DNA of 28,822 nt from an uncultured Oscillospiraceae bacterium (GCA_905197685.1 CAJJZS010000016.1:1-28822); one strand, 5' to 3'; positions 1-7,401 are shown, numbered from the stretch's first letter. The notes: a model not told the origin generated them from the sequence alone. Numbers and translations: made by a program.

Positions 1-56
1 AGTGTCGAAAATACTTGGCGGGTGACTGCCCGGGAAAATAGAGCGGTGCCAACACT
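1..56 (+). rRNA. rrf: 5S ribosomal RNA, 3' portion (partial)
   Basis: The first ~56 bases match the 3' half of a Firmicutes 5S rRNA: a TACTTGGCGGG segment, the ACTGCCCGGGAAAATAGAGC loop E/helix IV region, and the closing GGTGCCAACACT strand. The 5' half lies outside the window. It is followed directly by an intrinsic terminator, so it is the last gene of an rRNA operon running into the window. The exact 3' end (55-57) is approximate. Confidence 0.87.
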
Positions 57-58
57 TG

Positions 59-90
59 AGCGACTCGAGTCATCGAGTCGCTTTTTTTGT
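59..90 (+). terminator. Terminator of the rRNA operon
   Basis: A perfect 10-bp stem (AGCGACTCGA at 59-68, TCGAGTCGCT at 73-82) with a 4-base loop runs into seven T residues. It lies 3 bases after the 5S rRNA end. Confidence 0.93.
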
Positions 91-203
91 GTCCGGATAG
101 AAGATTGAACTTTGAATTTTTGCATAACTTATCGAAAAATCCTGCATTTTTGAAAGATTTTTTGTCAAGTATCCAATTTGATAATCATTTAACGAAAAAC
201 CTC

Positions 204-232
204 TTGCTAAATTGGCAAATACCTTTTATAAT
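204..232 (+). promoter_or_regulatory. Promoter of the NifU-like/GGGtGRT operon
   Basis: A -35 TTGCTA (204-209) and a consensus -10 TATAAT (227-232) are separated by 17 bases. The -35 overlaps an imperfect dyad, TTGC-N7-GCAA (205-219), which could be an operator. The rest of the gap 93-297 is AT-rich, with no gene seen. Confidence 0.75.
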
Positions 233-297
233 ATAAAAGAAGGCTTAGAAAAAGGCTTATTGATTTGTTTTATCATAATCTGAAAGGAGTTTCTCAT

Positions 298-990
298 ATG
301 AATTATTCTCATGAAGTAGAGAGGATGTGCCCAATCGCAAAGGGTCCTCATCATGGTCCGGCTCCGATTCCGGAAGAAGGAAGATGGGTAAAGGCATATC
401 AAATTTCTGATATTTCCGGTTTATCCCACGGCATTGGTTGGTGCGCTCCGCAGCAGGGCTGCTGCAAACTGACCTTAAATGTAAAGGATGGTATTATTCA
501 GGAGGCTCTGGTAGAAACACTGGGCTGTTCCGGCATGACCCATTCCGCAGCGATGGCAGGTGAGATTCTCCCGGGAAAAACTTTACTGGAAGCGCTGAAT
601 ACCGACTTGGTTTGCGATGCGATTAACGTAGCAATGAGAGAAATCTTTAAACAGTTGGCATATGGCAGAACACAAACTGCTTTCTCCGAAGACGGTTTGC
701 CGATTGGTGCAAGCTTGGAAGACCTTGGAAAAGGTCTGCGCTCTCAGATTGGTACAATCTTCTCCACAGGGGCAAAGGGTGTTCGCTATCTGGAACTGGC
801 AGAAGGTTATATTCTGTCTGTTGCTCTGGATGAAAACAATGAAGCAATCGGTTATAAATTTGTTCGTGTCGGCAAAATGCTCGAAGCAATCCGTCACGGT
901 GTTGATCCGAAAGAAGCATATGAAAACAATATCGGTACTTACGGTCGTTATGAAAACGCGCCGAAATATATCGATCCTCGTGAAGAATAA
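298..990 (+). CDS. NifU-like iron-sulfur cluster scaffold protein
   Basis: A 230-residue protein related to the IscU/NifU N-terminal scaffold family, which assembles Fe-S clusters in the cytoplasm on conserved cysteines. The family core is visible as LTLNVKDG followed by LGCSGMTHSAAMAGE (around residues 75-89) and a GKTLLEAL helix, the usual position of the second scaffold cysteine. Candidate ligands are C49, C55, C56 and C77. The ATG at 298 is chosen over an upstream in-frame ATG at 265 because AAAGGAG (283-289) lies 8 bases before it and because homologous NifU-like proteins start close to this point. It is longer than classical IscU (~130 residues); the extra C-terminal ~90 residues look specific to this subfamily. 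The next gene follows after 20 bases and is its usual partner, so the two are very likely co-transcribed. Family assignment is firm; the client protein is inferred. Confidence 0.85.
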   Translation: MNYSHEVERMCPIAKGPHHGPAPIPEEGRWVKAYQISDISGLSHGIGWCAPQQGCCKLTLNVKDGIIQEALVETLGCSGMTHSAAMAGEILPGKTLLEALNTDLVCDAINVAMREIFKQLAYGRTQTAFSEDGLPIGASLEDLGKGLRSQIGTIFSTGAKGVRYLELAEGYILSVALDENNEAIGYKFVRVGKMLEAIRHGVDPKEAYENNIGTYGRYENAPKYIDPREE

Positions 991-1010
991 AGAATAGGAG
1001 GGAATTTCAC

Positions 1011-2009
1011 ATGGCTAAATTTGAAGGACAGGAAAGAAGAATGCCTAAAATCGAGGCAGCTTTGAAAGAATACGGTATGACCTCCCTGGAAGAAGCCAGA
1101 GATCTCTGCCTTTCTAAAGGAATTGATGTCGAGTCCATCGTAAAAGGCGTTCAGCCAATCGCATTTGAAAATGCAGTTTGGGCATACACCCTTGGCGCGG
1201 CAATTGCTCTGAAAAAGGGTATCACCAAAGCAGCAGAAGCTGCCGAAGCAATCGGTATCGGTTTGCAGGCATTTTGTGTTCCGGGTTCTGTTGCAGAAAA
1301 CAGAAAAGTAGGCTTAGGTCATGGTAACTTGGGCGCAATGCTGCTTAGAGAAGAAACAAACTGTTTCTGCTTCCTTGCCGGTCATGAATCCTTTGCAGCG
1401 GCAGAGGGCGCAATCGGTATTGCAAGAACAGCGAACAAAGCAAGAAAATCTCCGCTGCGTGTTATTCTTAATGGTTTGGGTAAAGATGCAGCTTACATCA
1501 TTTCCAGAATCAACGGTTTTACCTATGTTGAAACAAAATATGATTACTTCACCGGTGAACTGACCACAGTTCGTGAGGTGGCTTTCTCCGATGGAGATAA
1601 AGCAAAGGTAAAATGCTACGGCTGCGATGATGTTCAGGAAGGCGTAGCAGTAATGCAGAAAGAACAGGTTGATGTTTCCATCACAGGAAACTCCACCAAC
1701 CCAACCCGTTTCCAGCATCCGGTAGCAGGCACTTATAAAAAATGGTGTGTAGAAAACGGCGTAAAATACTTCTCCGTTGCTTCCGGCGGCGGTACCGGTC
1801 GTACCCTGCACCCGGATAATATGGCAGCAGGTCCTGCTTCCTACGGTATGACCGATACTATGGGCAGAATGCACTCTGACGCTCAGTTTGCAGGTTCTTC
1901 CTCTGTTCCGGCTCATGTTGAGATGATGGGTCTGATTGGTATGGGTAACAACCCAATGGTAGGCGCAACCGTTGCCTGCGCAGTAGCTGTGGAAGAAGCA
2001 AGCAAATAA
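1011..2009 (+). CDS. GGGtGRT protein
   Basis: A 332-residue protein carrying the signature that names its family, SGGGTGRTLHPDN, at residues 258-270. The family is conserved in Clostridia and some other anaerobes and has no established biochemical function that I know of. The protein is soluble with no signal peptide and has many glycine-rich stretches. Cysteines at 33, 89, 118, 120, 202, 205, 246 and 323 include CFC (118-120) and CYGC (202-205) pairs that could bind a metal or cluster. AGGAGG ends about 12 bases before the ATG. It lies 20 bases downstream of the NifU-like gene and ends before a strong terminator, so this is a two-gene operon. A plausible inference is that the NifU-like protein delivers a cluster to it. 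Confidence 0.93.
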   Translation: MAKFEGQERRMPKIEAALKEYGMTSLEEARDLCLSKGIDVESIVKGVQPIAFENAVWAYTLGAAIALKKGITKAAEAAEAIGIGLQAFCVPGSVAENRKVGLGHGNLGAMLLREETNCFCFLAGHESFAAAEGAIGIARTANKARKSPLRVILNGLGKDAAYIISRINGFTYVETKYDYFTGELTTVREVAFSDGDKAKVKCYGCDDVQEGVAVMQKEQVDVSITGNSTNPTRFQHPVAGTYKKWCVENGVKYFSVASGGGTGRTLHPDNMAAGPASYGMTDTMGRMHSDAQFAGSSSVPAHVEMMGLIGMGNNPMVGATVACAVAVEEASK

Positions 2010-2028
2010 TCTAATATTAAACGCTTTG

Positions 2029-2066
2029 AACAGAGTCTTGTGGAAAATTCACAAGGCTCTGTTTTT
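2029..2066 (+). terminator. Terminator after the GGGtGRT gene
   Basis: ACAGAGTCTTGTG (2030-2042) pairs with CACAAGGCTCTGT (2050-2062), with one G-U/mismatch position, and is followed by TTTTTGATTTTTTG. Confidence 0.9.
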
Positions 2067-2136
2067 GATTTTTTGAAAAAATTTTGTCGAATCAAAAATA
2101 AATAGATTTAGAAAAAGAAAATTTTTCACCGATTTC

Positions 2137-2172
2137 AAAGAGGCTTGTGGAAAAGACACAGGTCTTTTTGCT
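2137..2172 (+). terminator. Second, weaker terminator-like hairpin
   Basis: AAAGAGGCTTGTG (2137-2149) and CACAGGTCTTT (2157-2167) form an imperfect stem followed by TTTTTG and then CTTTTT. It shares CTTGTGGAAAA with the preceding terminator, so it may be a degenerate duplicate acting as a backup. Confidence 0.5.
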
Positions 2173-2197
2173 TTTTACAGTCAGTTTTAACAAGATA

Positions 2198-2226
2198 TTG
2201 ACAGAAAATAGACAGATTGATAAAAT
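2198..2226 (+). promoter_or_regulatory. Promoter of the metallophosphoesterase gene
   Basis: A consensus -35 TTGACA (2198-2203), a 17-base spacer and -10 TAAAAT (2221-2226). The -10 context, TTGATAAAATGATAG, closely resembles the xpt promoter near 7425. Confidence 0.85.
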
Positions 2227-2294
2227 GATAGGCAAGAGGGGAAAATTTAAAATAGATAGGTAGCAAGGGAAAACAGAAATGGCGGAGGGATAAT

Positions 2295-3407
2295 ATGCAA
2301 AAAGCAACGGTAAAACAGGTGAGATTTCCAAAGGGAAAAAGAATTATTGTAATCAGCGATATCCACGGGCATTTGCAGAACTTCCGAAATCTTTTGAAAA
2401 AGGTAGCCTTTTCAAAAGAAGATATTCTGGTGATTGATGGAGATGTGTTGGAAAAAGGACCGCAGTCTTTGGCGACACTCCGTTATATTATGCAGCTGGC
2501 AAAGGAATATACAGTTTATCAGGTGTTGGGAAACAATGATTGGCTGTGGGATGAGCCGGAAACAGAAGATAAGCAGGCAAATGAGGAGTTGCTTGGCTAT
2601 ATGCTCAGCCGAAACAGTATTTTTCGAGATATGTGCACCGAATTGGGAATCGAAGTTTCAGAAAAGACAGATGTCTTGGCAATGAAACGGGCGATAAAAA
2701 CAGCTTTTTGGGAAGAATGGAATTATTTGCGGGAATTGCCGGATATTTTAGAAAGCGAGCACTACATTTTTGTTCATGCCGGTTTGGAATCGGAGGATTT
2801 GCAGCAGCAGGAAAAGATGAACTGTGTAAAAAATGATTGGTTCTTTTCCCGGGAAATATTCTTTTCCAGGTGGTGCATTGTTGGGCATTTCCCGGTTTGT
2901 CTTTACGATCAGGAAAAGATTGACTGCACTGTGCGGATTGACCGGGCAAGGAAGATTATCAGCATCGACGGCGGCTGTGTGGTAAAAAACAGCGGTCAGC
3001 TTAATGCTCTGATTATTCCGGAAGATGGTTCTGAGGAGTTTATATGGGAATATGTGGACGATTTACCCAAAGCGGTCGCTGTACAGGCACAGAAACCCTC
3101 TGAGAAGGCTCACAGTATCCACTGGCCGAATAACGAGGTGAAGATATTAACGAAGGAGGGAGAGCTTTCTCTGTGTAAAGAGAAAAAGAACGGAACAGAG
3201 ATGTGGATACCTAATTCTATGTTGACGGAGTGGGAGGGAAAAATGTACACCGATGAAACGACCGATTATCAACCGGAAATAAATGTTGGAGACGAAGTCA
3301 GCGTTGTAGCCGAAACCGGCAGGGGAACTTTAGTGAAAAGAAAAGGATTACTGGGTTGGTATACGGGAACGCTTCACGGATGTATAGAAGACAGGGAAAA
3401 AGAATAA
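2295..3407 (+). CDS. Calcineurin-like metallophosphoesterase
   Basis: A 370-residue cytoplasmic phosphoesterase. The metal-site motifs appear in order: SDIHGH (21-26), DGD (48-50), GNND (79-82), VHAGL (160-164), GHFP (197-200) and IDGG (224-227). These match the bacterial PPP/ApaH-like branch, which hydrolyses phosphoproteins or diadenosine polyphosphates. The usual histidine of the GNHD/E motif is Asn, as in YfcE-type phosphodiesterases, so the substrate is uncertain. Residues ~285-370 form a separate small C-terminal region rich in beta-strand and turn residues, possibly an SH3-like fold. The CGGAGGG site (2283-2289) lies 5 bases before the ATG. A flavoprotein gene follows after 52 bases with no terminator between, so the two are probably co-transcribed. 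The superfamily is certain; the reaction is not. Confidence 0.85.
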   Translation: MQKATVKQVRFPKGKRIIVISDIHGHLQNFRNLLKKVAFSKEDILVIDGDVLEKGPQSLATLRYIMQLAKEYTVYQVLGNNDWLWDEPETEDKQANEELLGYMLSRNSIFRDMCTELGIEVSEKTDVLAMKRAIKTAFWEEWNYLRELPDILESEHYIFVHAGLESEDLQQQEKMNCVKNDWFFSREIFFSRWCIVGHFPVCLYDQEKIDCTVRIDRARKIISIDGGCVVKNSGQLNALIIPEDGSEEFIWEYVDDLPKAVAVQAQKPSEKAHSIHWPNNEVKILTKEGELSLCKEKKNGTEMWIPNSMLTEWEGKMYTDETTDYQPEINVGDEVSVVAETGRGTLVKRKGLLGWYTGTLHGCIEDREKE

Positions 3408-3459
3408 AAATCAAAACAGGGAAAATGACAGAACAATACAAGTAAAAGGAAGGAAAAAG

Positions 3460-4011
3460 ATGAAAACATTGATTATAAACGGTTCGGCTCGAAAAAACGG
3501 GGATACCCACAGTATGATTCAGGAGTTAACCAAACAGTTAGAGGGAGAATATTTTATCCTTCAGGCACATAGCTGCAATATCCACGCCTGTGTGGATTGC
3601 CGTTATTGTTGGGAGCATCCGCAATGTTGTGTTCAGGACGGCTGGCAGGAGCTGGATGCTTATCTGCGGGAGTGTGACAATGTGGTAATTGCTTCCCCGA
3701 TTTACTTCTGCGAGATTACAGGACCGGTCCTGAGCGTCCTCAGCCGCCTTCAGGTCTATTGGGCTGCAAAGACATTCCGCTCAGAAAAGCTGCTGACAAA
3801 GCCAAAACGAGGCGGAATGATTCTGCTGGGCGGGGGCAAGGGAACGGCAACCTCTCCGATGAATACAGCGGCGGTGTTGCTCAAGCAGATGAATGTCAAA
3901 GAGATTTTTGACCCGGTCTGCTGTTTCACAACCGATGTGTGCAGAGCGGTGGACGATGAAAGAACCATGAAGGATTTATCCGGATTTGCGGCATTTTTAA
4001 ATCGAAAATAG
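3460..4011 (+). CDS. NADPH-dependent FMN reductase / iron-sulfur flavoprotein-like protein
   Basis: A 183-residue flavodoxin-fold protein. The start, KTLIINGSARKNGDTHSMI (2-20), is the phosphate-binding loop that holds FMN, and IASPIYFCEITGPV (77-90) is the second flavin-contacting strand and loop. Between them is a cysteine-rich insert, CVDCRYC plus C56-C57 (44-57), resembling the compact motif that holds a [4Fe-4S] cluster in archaeal and clostridial iron-sulfur flavoproteins. The protein is therefore expected to bind FMN and perhaps a cluster and to move electrons in the cytoplasm. The ATG is preceded by AAAGGAAGGA (3445-3454). It follows the phosphoesterase gene and ends before a terminator. 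The electron partner cannot be read from the sequence. Confidence 0.83.
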   Translation: MKTLIINGSARKNGDTHSMIQELTKQLEGEYFILQAHSCNIHACVDCRYCWEHPQCCVQDGWQELDAYLRECDNVVIASPIYFCEITGPVLSVLSRLQVYWAAKTFRSEKLLTKPKRGGMILLGGGKGTATSPMNTAAVLLKQMNVKEIFDPVCCFTTDVCRAVDDERTMKDLSGFAAFLNRK

Positions 4012-4022
4012 GGCGTAAGATG

Positions 4023-4060
4023 AAAAAAGGAGGAAAAACAACCTTCTTTTTTCTTTTTTG
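4023..4060 (+). terminator. Terminator after the flavoprotein gene
   Basis: AAAAAAGGAGG (4023-4033) pairs with CCTTCTTTTTT (4042-4052) across a 7-8 base loop, followed by CTTTTTTG. The stem is mostly A-U but the U-tract is long. Confidence 0.7.
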
Positions 4061-4468
4061 AAAAAGAAAAAAACGACGGGAATCGGCAAATTACACAAAT
4101 AAAAATAGAGCCGATATAAAAACGAAAATAATAGAATAAAAAATGAAAAGAAACGGGAAAATAAGGGAAGAGAAACAAAAAAATATTTTGACAGAAAAAA
4201 AGAATTCTGTTTTGTCCGCATAGAAAGAACAAAACAGAATTCTAACCGAAGAAAACCAAGAAAAAGGAAAATAATTTGTTGTGCAGTTTGTTGCCGGAAA
4301 GCTGATTTTTTTGAGATTTGTATTCCGGAAAGGCAAAATTTACCGTCAAAATATACAAAAAAACAGAATGAATTGTACTGATAGGATAAAAAACCCGTCA
4401 TTTAACCAAATATAAGGGATAAGATATAAACAATATAAATAAATTTGGACGGATTTATTAAGAAACTA
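4061..4468. other. Gene-free AT-rich, purine-biased spacer
   Basis: About 400 bases with no credible coding sequence. From 4061 to 4200 the plus strand is almost all A and G. It contains a distant dyad, ATCGGC/GCCGAT (near 4081 and 4111), and one perfect 15-bp inverted repeat annotated separately. Open frames on the minus strand here are low-complexity Phe/Leu runs without ribosome binding sites. Confidence 0.6.
4201..4243 (-). terminator. Perfect 15-bp inverted repeat, terminator-like on the minus strand
   Basis: AGAATTCTGTTTTGT (4201-4215) and ACAAAACAGAATTCT (4229-4243) are exact inverted copies around a 13-base loop. Read on the minus strand, the hairpin is followed by TTTTTTTCTGTC, the form of an intrinsic terminator. 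No minus-strand gene is visible to its right, so it may stop antisense transcription or serve another purpose. Confidence 0.6.
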
Positions 4469-4497
4469 TGGACAAATCTGTGAATTTACGGTATAAT
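4469..4497 (+). promoter_or_regulatory. Promoter of the alanine/glycine symporter gene
   Basis: TGGACA (4469-4474), a 17-base spacer, and a consensus TATAAT (4492-4497), 39 bases before the start codon. Confidence 0.85.
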
Positions 4498-4536
4498 AAA
4501 CTCACCAACAAAATTAAGTGTTGAGGAGGAAATTGT

Positions 4537-5913
4537 ATGGAAGCTTTAAACAATCTCGTGTTGACGTTACAGGACTTTATGTCCGGTAAACTGTTAGTAG
4601 TGCTTTTGGTGGGTACCGGTCTTTGGTTTACCATCAAGCTGCGCGGCGTTCAGTTCACTCAGCTGGGCAAATCCTTCAAATCTGTATTCGGCAACATCAA
4701 ACTCAATGGTGAGAAGGCAGGCAAAGACGGTATGTCTTCTTTCCAGTCTCTGGCAACGGCAATCGCTGCTCAGGTAGGTACAGGTAACCTGGCAGGTGCT
4801 GCAACCGCTTTGGTAATGGGTGGTCCTGGTGCAATCTTCTGGATGTGGATTTCCGCTATCCTCGGTATGGCAACCATCTTTGCAGAAGCATCTCTGGCAC
4901 AGAAATACAAAACCGTTGATGACTCCGGAGAAGTTACCGGCGGACCTGTTTACTACATCCGCGCAGCTTACAAAGGCAAATTCGGTAAATTCCTGGCAGG
5001 CGCATTCGCTATCCTGATTACTCTGGCGCTGGGCTTCTTTGGTAACATGGTTCAGTCCAACTCCATCGGTGACGCATTTAAAGGCGCATTCGGTATCAAT
5101 CCTATTATCGTAGGCGTTATCGTTGCAGCTCTGGCAGCGTTCATCTTCCTGGGCGGTGTTGGTCGTATCGCATCCGTTACCGAAAAGATCGTTCCGATCA
5201 TGGCAGCATTTTATATCTTAGGTTCTCTGGTTCTGATTATCATGAACGCTGGTCAGATTCCGGAAGCATTCAGACAGATTTTTGTCGGCGCATTCAATCC
5301 TGAAGCAGCTCTCGGCGGTTTTGCCGGCGTAGCAGTTTCCCAGGCTATCAAATACGGTGTTGCCCGCGGTCTGTTCTCCAATGAAGCAGGTATGGGTTCT
5401 ACCCCACACGCTCATGCAGTTGCTAAAGTAAAACATCCTTGCGATCAGGGTCTGGTTGCTATGATGGGTGTATTTATTGATACTCTGATTATCCTGAACC
5501 TTACAGCTCTGTCCGTTCTGTGTACCGGCACTCTGACCGAAGCAGGTCAGGACCTCACCGGCGCTGCTCTGACTCAGGCTGCATTTAACGCAGGTTTCGG
5601 TTCTTTCGGTAAGATCTTTATCGCAATTTGTATGTTCTTCTTCGCATTCTCCACCATCGTTGGCTGGTACTTCTTCGGTGAGAAGAACGTAAGATACCTG
5701 TTCGGTTCCAAGGCTGTAAAACCATACGCTGCTCTGGTAGTTGTATTCATCATCCTCGGTTCTGCTCTGAAAGTTGACCTGGTATGGAACCTCTCCGACC
5801 TGTTCAACTCTCTGATGGTAATTCCTAACGTACTGGGTCTGTGGGCACTGTCTAAAGTTGCAGGCGACCTGTATGACGACTGGAAAAAACAGCAGCCGGC
5901 AAAGGTTAAATAA
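4537..5913 (+). CDS. Sodium:alanine/glycine symporter (AGCS family)
   Basis: A 458-residue inner-membrane transporter with about ten hydrophobic segments. AGCS proteins import alanine or glycine driven by Na+ (or H+). The family hallmark is at residues 66-125: SSFQSLATAIAAQVGTGNLAG, then GGPGAIFWMW and the AEASLAQKY segment. GGPVYYI (135-141) and RGLFSNEAGMGSTPHAHA are also conserved. The C-terminus is short and basic. GAGGAGG precedes the ATG by 8 bases. It is a single gene between its own promoter and a strong terminator. Codon use is strongly biased (GGT/GGC, CTG, ACC, AAA, GTT), unlike the neighbouring genes, which suggests high expression. Alanine versus glycine preference cannot be decided. 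Confidence 0.93.
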   Translation: MEALNNLVLTLQDFMSGKLLVVLLVGTGLWFTIKLRGVQFTQLGKSFKSVFGNIKLNGEKAGKDGMSSFQSLATAIAAQVGTGNLAGAATALVMGGPGAIFWMWISAILGMATIFAEASLAQKYKTVDDSGEVTGGPVYYIRAAYKGKFGKFLAGAFAILITLALGFFGNMVQSNSIGDAFKGAFGINPIIVGVIVAALAAFIFLGGVGRIASVTEKIVPIMAAFYILGSLVLIIMNAGQIPEAFRQIFVGAFNPEAALGGFAGVAVSQAIKYGVARGLFSNEAGMGSTPHAHAVAKVKHPCDQGLVAMMGVFIDTLIILNLTALSVLCTGTLTEAGQDLTGAALTQAAFNAGFGSFGKIFIAICMFFFAFSTIVGWYFFGEKNVRYLFGSKAVKPYAALVVVFIILGSALKVDLVWNLSDLFNSLMVIPNVLGLWALSKVAGDLYDDWKKQQPAKVK

Positions 5914-5948
5914 GATTTACTGATTACTCATAAATATTTGTCTATCTG

Positions 5949-5984
5949 AGGAAAAGGCGTCCAAACGGGCGCTTTTTCCTTTTT
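5949..5984 (+). terminator. Terminator after the symporter gene
   Basis: GGAAAAGGCGTCC and GGGCGCTTTTTCC form a stem around AAAC, ending in TTTTT. Confidence 0.9.
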
Positions 5985-6024
5985 GGGCAAAACAGCAGAG
6001 AAAATAAAAGGAAATATATTTTGC

Positions 6025-6053
6025 TTGACGGATTGTCTGCTGCATATTATAAT
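6025..6053 (+). promoter_or_regulatory. Promoter of the riboswitch-yitT transcript
   Basis: TTGACG (6025-6030), a 17-base spacer and TATAAT (6048-6053). The predicted transcript starts near 6060, just before the aptamer. Confidence 0.87.
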
Positions 6054-6076
6054 AAAACAGAAAACTGAATTGACGG

Positions 6077-6239
6077 AATACAGGTGTGGAAACACAGAAA
6101 AGGAATCAGGTGCGAATCCTGAACAAGGCCGTTGCCGTATTTAGCCAAAAAGATGCGCAAAGCAGCCACTGGAAACATTTCCGGGAAGGCGCGCATACGC
6201 TGGTTTCAGCAGCTATCAGTCGGAATACTTGCCTGTATT
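6077..6239 (+). promoter_or_regulatory. Cobalamin (B12) riboswitch aptamer
   Basis: The conserved cobalamin aptamer elements appear in order: P1 5' strand AATACAGG (6077-6084); GGAATCAGGTGCGAATCCTG (6102-6121); the GGCCGTTGCCGTATTTAG segment; the B12-box-like GCCACTGG and CCGGGAAGGC near 6165-6190; AGTCGGAATACTTGCC; and the P1 3' strand CCTGTATT (6232-6239), exactly complementary to the 5' strand. It binds adenosyl- or other cobalamin in the nascent RNA. An expression platform and terminator follow (6240-6418), so B12 is expected to switch off the downstream yitT-family gene by premature termination. No B12 synthesis or uptake gene is adjacent. Confidence 0.92.
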
Positions 6240-6418
6240 TTACTCGTTTCCAAACGGGTGTTGTCTGTTCTCTGCGGAACTCTGGAAAGCAGGCAAGGTA
6301 ACAAGGTGTAAAGGTACGGTATGCCGATTTCAAGACAGCAGTCGGAGGAATGGCTTTATTTTGCCGTAGCATAAACATGGGACATCGTTTGGAAAGCTCC
6401 GAAACGGTGTCTTTTTTA
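6240..6418 (+). terminator. Riboswitch expression platform with intrinsic terminator
   Basis: The terminator is GACATCGTTT (6381-6390) paired with AAACGGTGTC (6402-6411) around GGAAAGCTCCG, followed by TTTTTT. Two upstream segments could form the alternative fold. CAGGCAAG (6290-6297) is exactly complementary to CTTGCCTG (6228-6235) at the aptamer 3' edge. CCAAACG (6250-6256) is exactly complementary to CGTTTGG (6386-6392), the 5' arm of the terminator. This fits a B12-OFF transcription-attenuation switch. The mechanism is inferred from complementarity only. Confidence 0.82.
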
Positions 6419-6486
6419 TTGCAGAAAAAATCCGTTAGGGCAAGAGCAATCCGTAACAATCTTTAAAAGAGAAAAGAGGAAGCGAG

Positions 6487-7347
6487 ATGCAGCAAAAAAC
6501 AAAAACATGGCTCAACGAATTTTTTATTTTGAATGTGGGAACGCTGCTCACTGCAATCGGAAGCTATTTCTTTAAATTCCCCAACAATTTTTCCACCGGC
6601 GGCGTTACCGGTATTTCGGTTGTGCTGACCCATTATTTCCCAAATATCAGCAACGGTACTGTTGTATCCGTTATCAATATTGCGCTGATGGTAGTGGGTT
6701 TGCTGCTTTTGGGAAAAGAGTTTGGATTTAAGACCTTTTATGTTACGATTGCTTTTTCGGGAATGCTCAAGATATTTGAGGTGTTTTTTCCAATGACCGA
6801 ACCGTTGACCAATCAGCCGTTTATGGAGCTGTTGTTCGGCGTATTTTTGCCGGCGTGGGGTTCGGCGATGCTGTTTAATATCGGTTCGTCTACCGGAGGT
6901 ACCGACATTATCGCGATGGTTGTCAAAAAGTATTTTAAGTGCCATATCGGAAAGGCGCTGCTGATTGTCGATTTCTTTATTACTGTGATGACCTTTGTGG
7001 CGTTCGGTCCGACCACCGGTCTGTTCTCCATGTTGGGTCTGATTATGCGTTCGTATGCGGTTGATTTCTTCATTGAGGAAATGAACACTTACAAATCATT
7101 TACCATCATTACCGGAAAACCGGAAGAAATTTACAATTACATCACGCAAACGCTGCACCGCGGAGCGACCATTTACAACGCTCAGGGGGTGTTTGAACAC
7201 AGCGACAAAACCATTATTTTAACCGCGCAAAGCAAAAAACAGGGTATTAAACTCCAGGAACAGATTAAAAAAGTGGACCCCCATGCCTTTGTAATGATTA
7301 CCAATACCAGCGAAGTAATCGGAAAAGGCTTCCGCGGAGGAAACTAA
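6487..7347 (+). CDS. YitT-family membrane protein, B12-riboswitch controlled
   Basis: A 286-residue integral membrane protein of the YitT family. About five hydrophobic segments occupy residues 12-190, with the family's glycine-rich loops FSTGGVTGISVVLTHYF (36-52) and GSSTGGTDIIAM (about 138-149). A soluble C-terminal DUF2179-type domain follows (about 200-283), starting at YKSFTIITGKPEEI. YitT proteins are widespread in Firmicutes but their substrate is not established. An AGAGGAAG site lies just before the ATG. It is the only gene between the cobalamin riboswitch and the downstream terminator, so its expression should follow cellular B12 status. A link to uptake or handling of cobalamin, cobalt or a B12-dependent metabolite is a reasonable inference, but nothing in the protein itself shows it. 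Confidence 0.9.
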   Translation: MQQKTKTWLNEFFILNVGTLLTAIGSYFFKFPNNFSTGGVTGISVVLTHYFPNISNGTVVSVINIALMVVGLLLLGKEFGFKTFYVTIAFSGMLKIFEVFFPMTEPLTNQPFMELLFGVFLPAWGSAMLFNIGSSTGGTDIIAMVVKKYFKCHIGKALLIVDFFITVMTFVAFGPTTGLFSMLGLIMRSYAVDFFIEEMNTYKSFTIITGKPEEIYNYITQTLHRGATIYNAQGVFEHSDKTIILTAQSKKQGIKLQEQIKKVDPHAFVMITNTSEVIGKGFRGGN

Positions 7348-7363
7348 TTCCCCTAAAACGACA

Positions 7364-7395
7364 AAAAATCTCCTGTTTATCGGGAGATTTTTTTA
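7364..7395 (+). terminator. Terminator after the yitT-family gene
   Basis: AAATCTCC and GGGAGATTT form a stem around TGTTTATC, followed by TTTTT. Confidence 0.9.
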
Positions 7396-7401
7396 TTTTC
7401 G

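Noticed and set aside
1314..1916. Minus-strand 200-codon frame opposite the GGGtGRT gene
   Set aside because: It is the complement of a well-conserved gene, and its translation shows no recognisable family.
3756..4401. Minus-strand Phe/Leu-rich frames over the AT-rich spacer
   Set aside because: They are low-complexity translations of a purine-rich tract without start signals.
6086..6301. A 71-codon frame within the B12 aptamer and platform
   Set aside because: It overlaps conserved riboswitch elements, has no ribosome binding site and resembles no protein.
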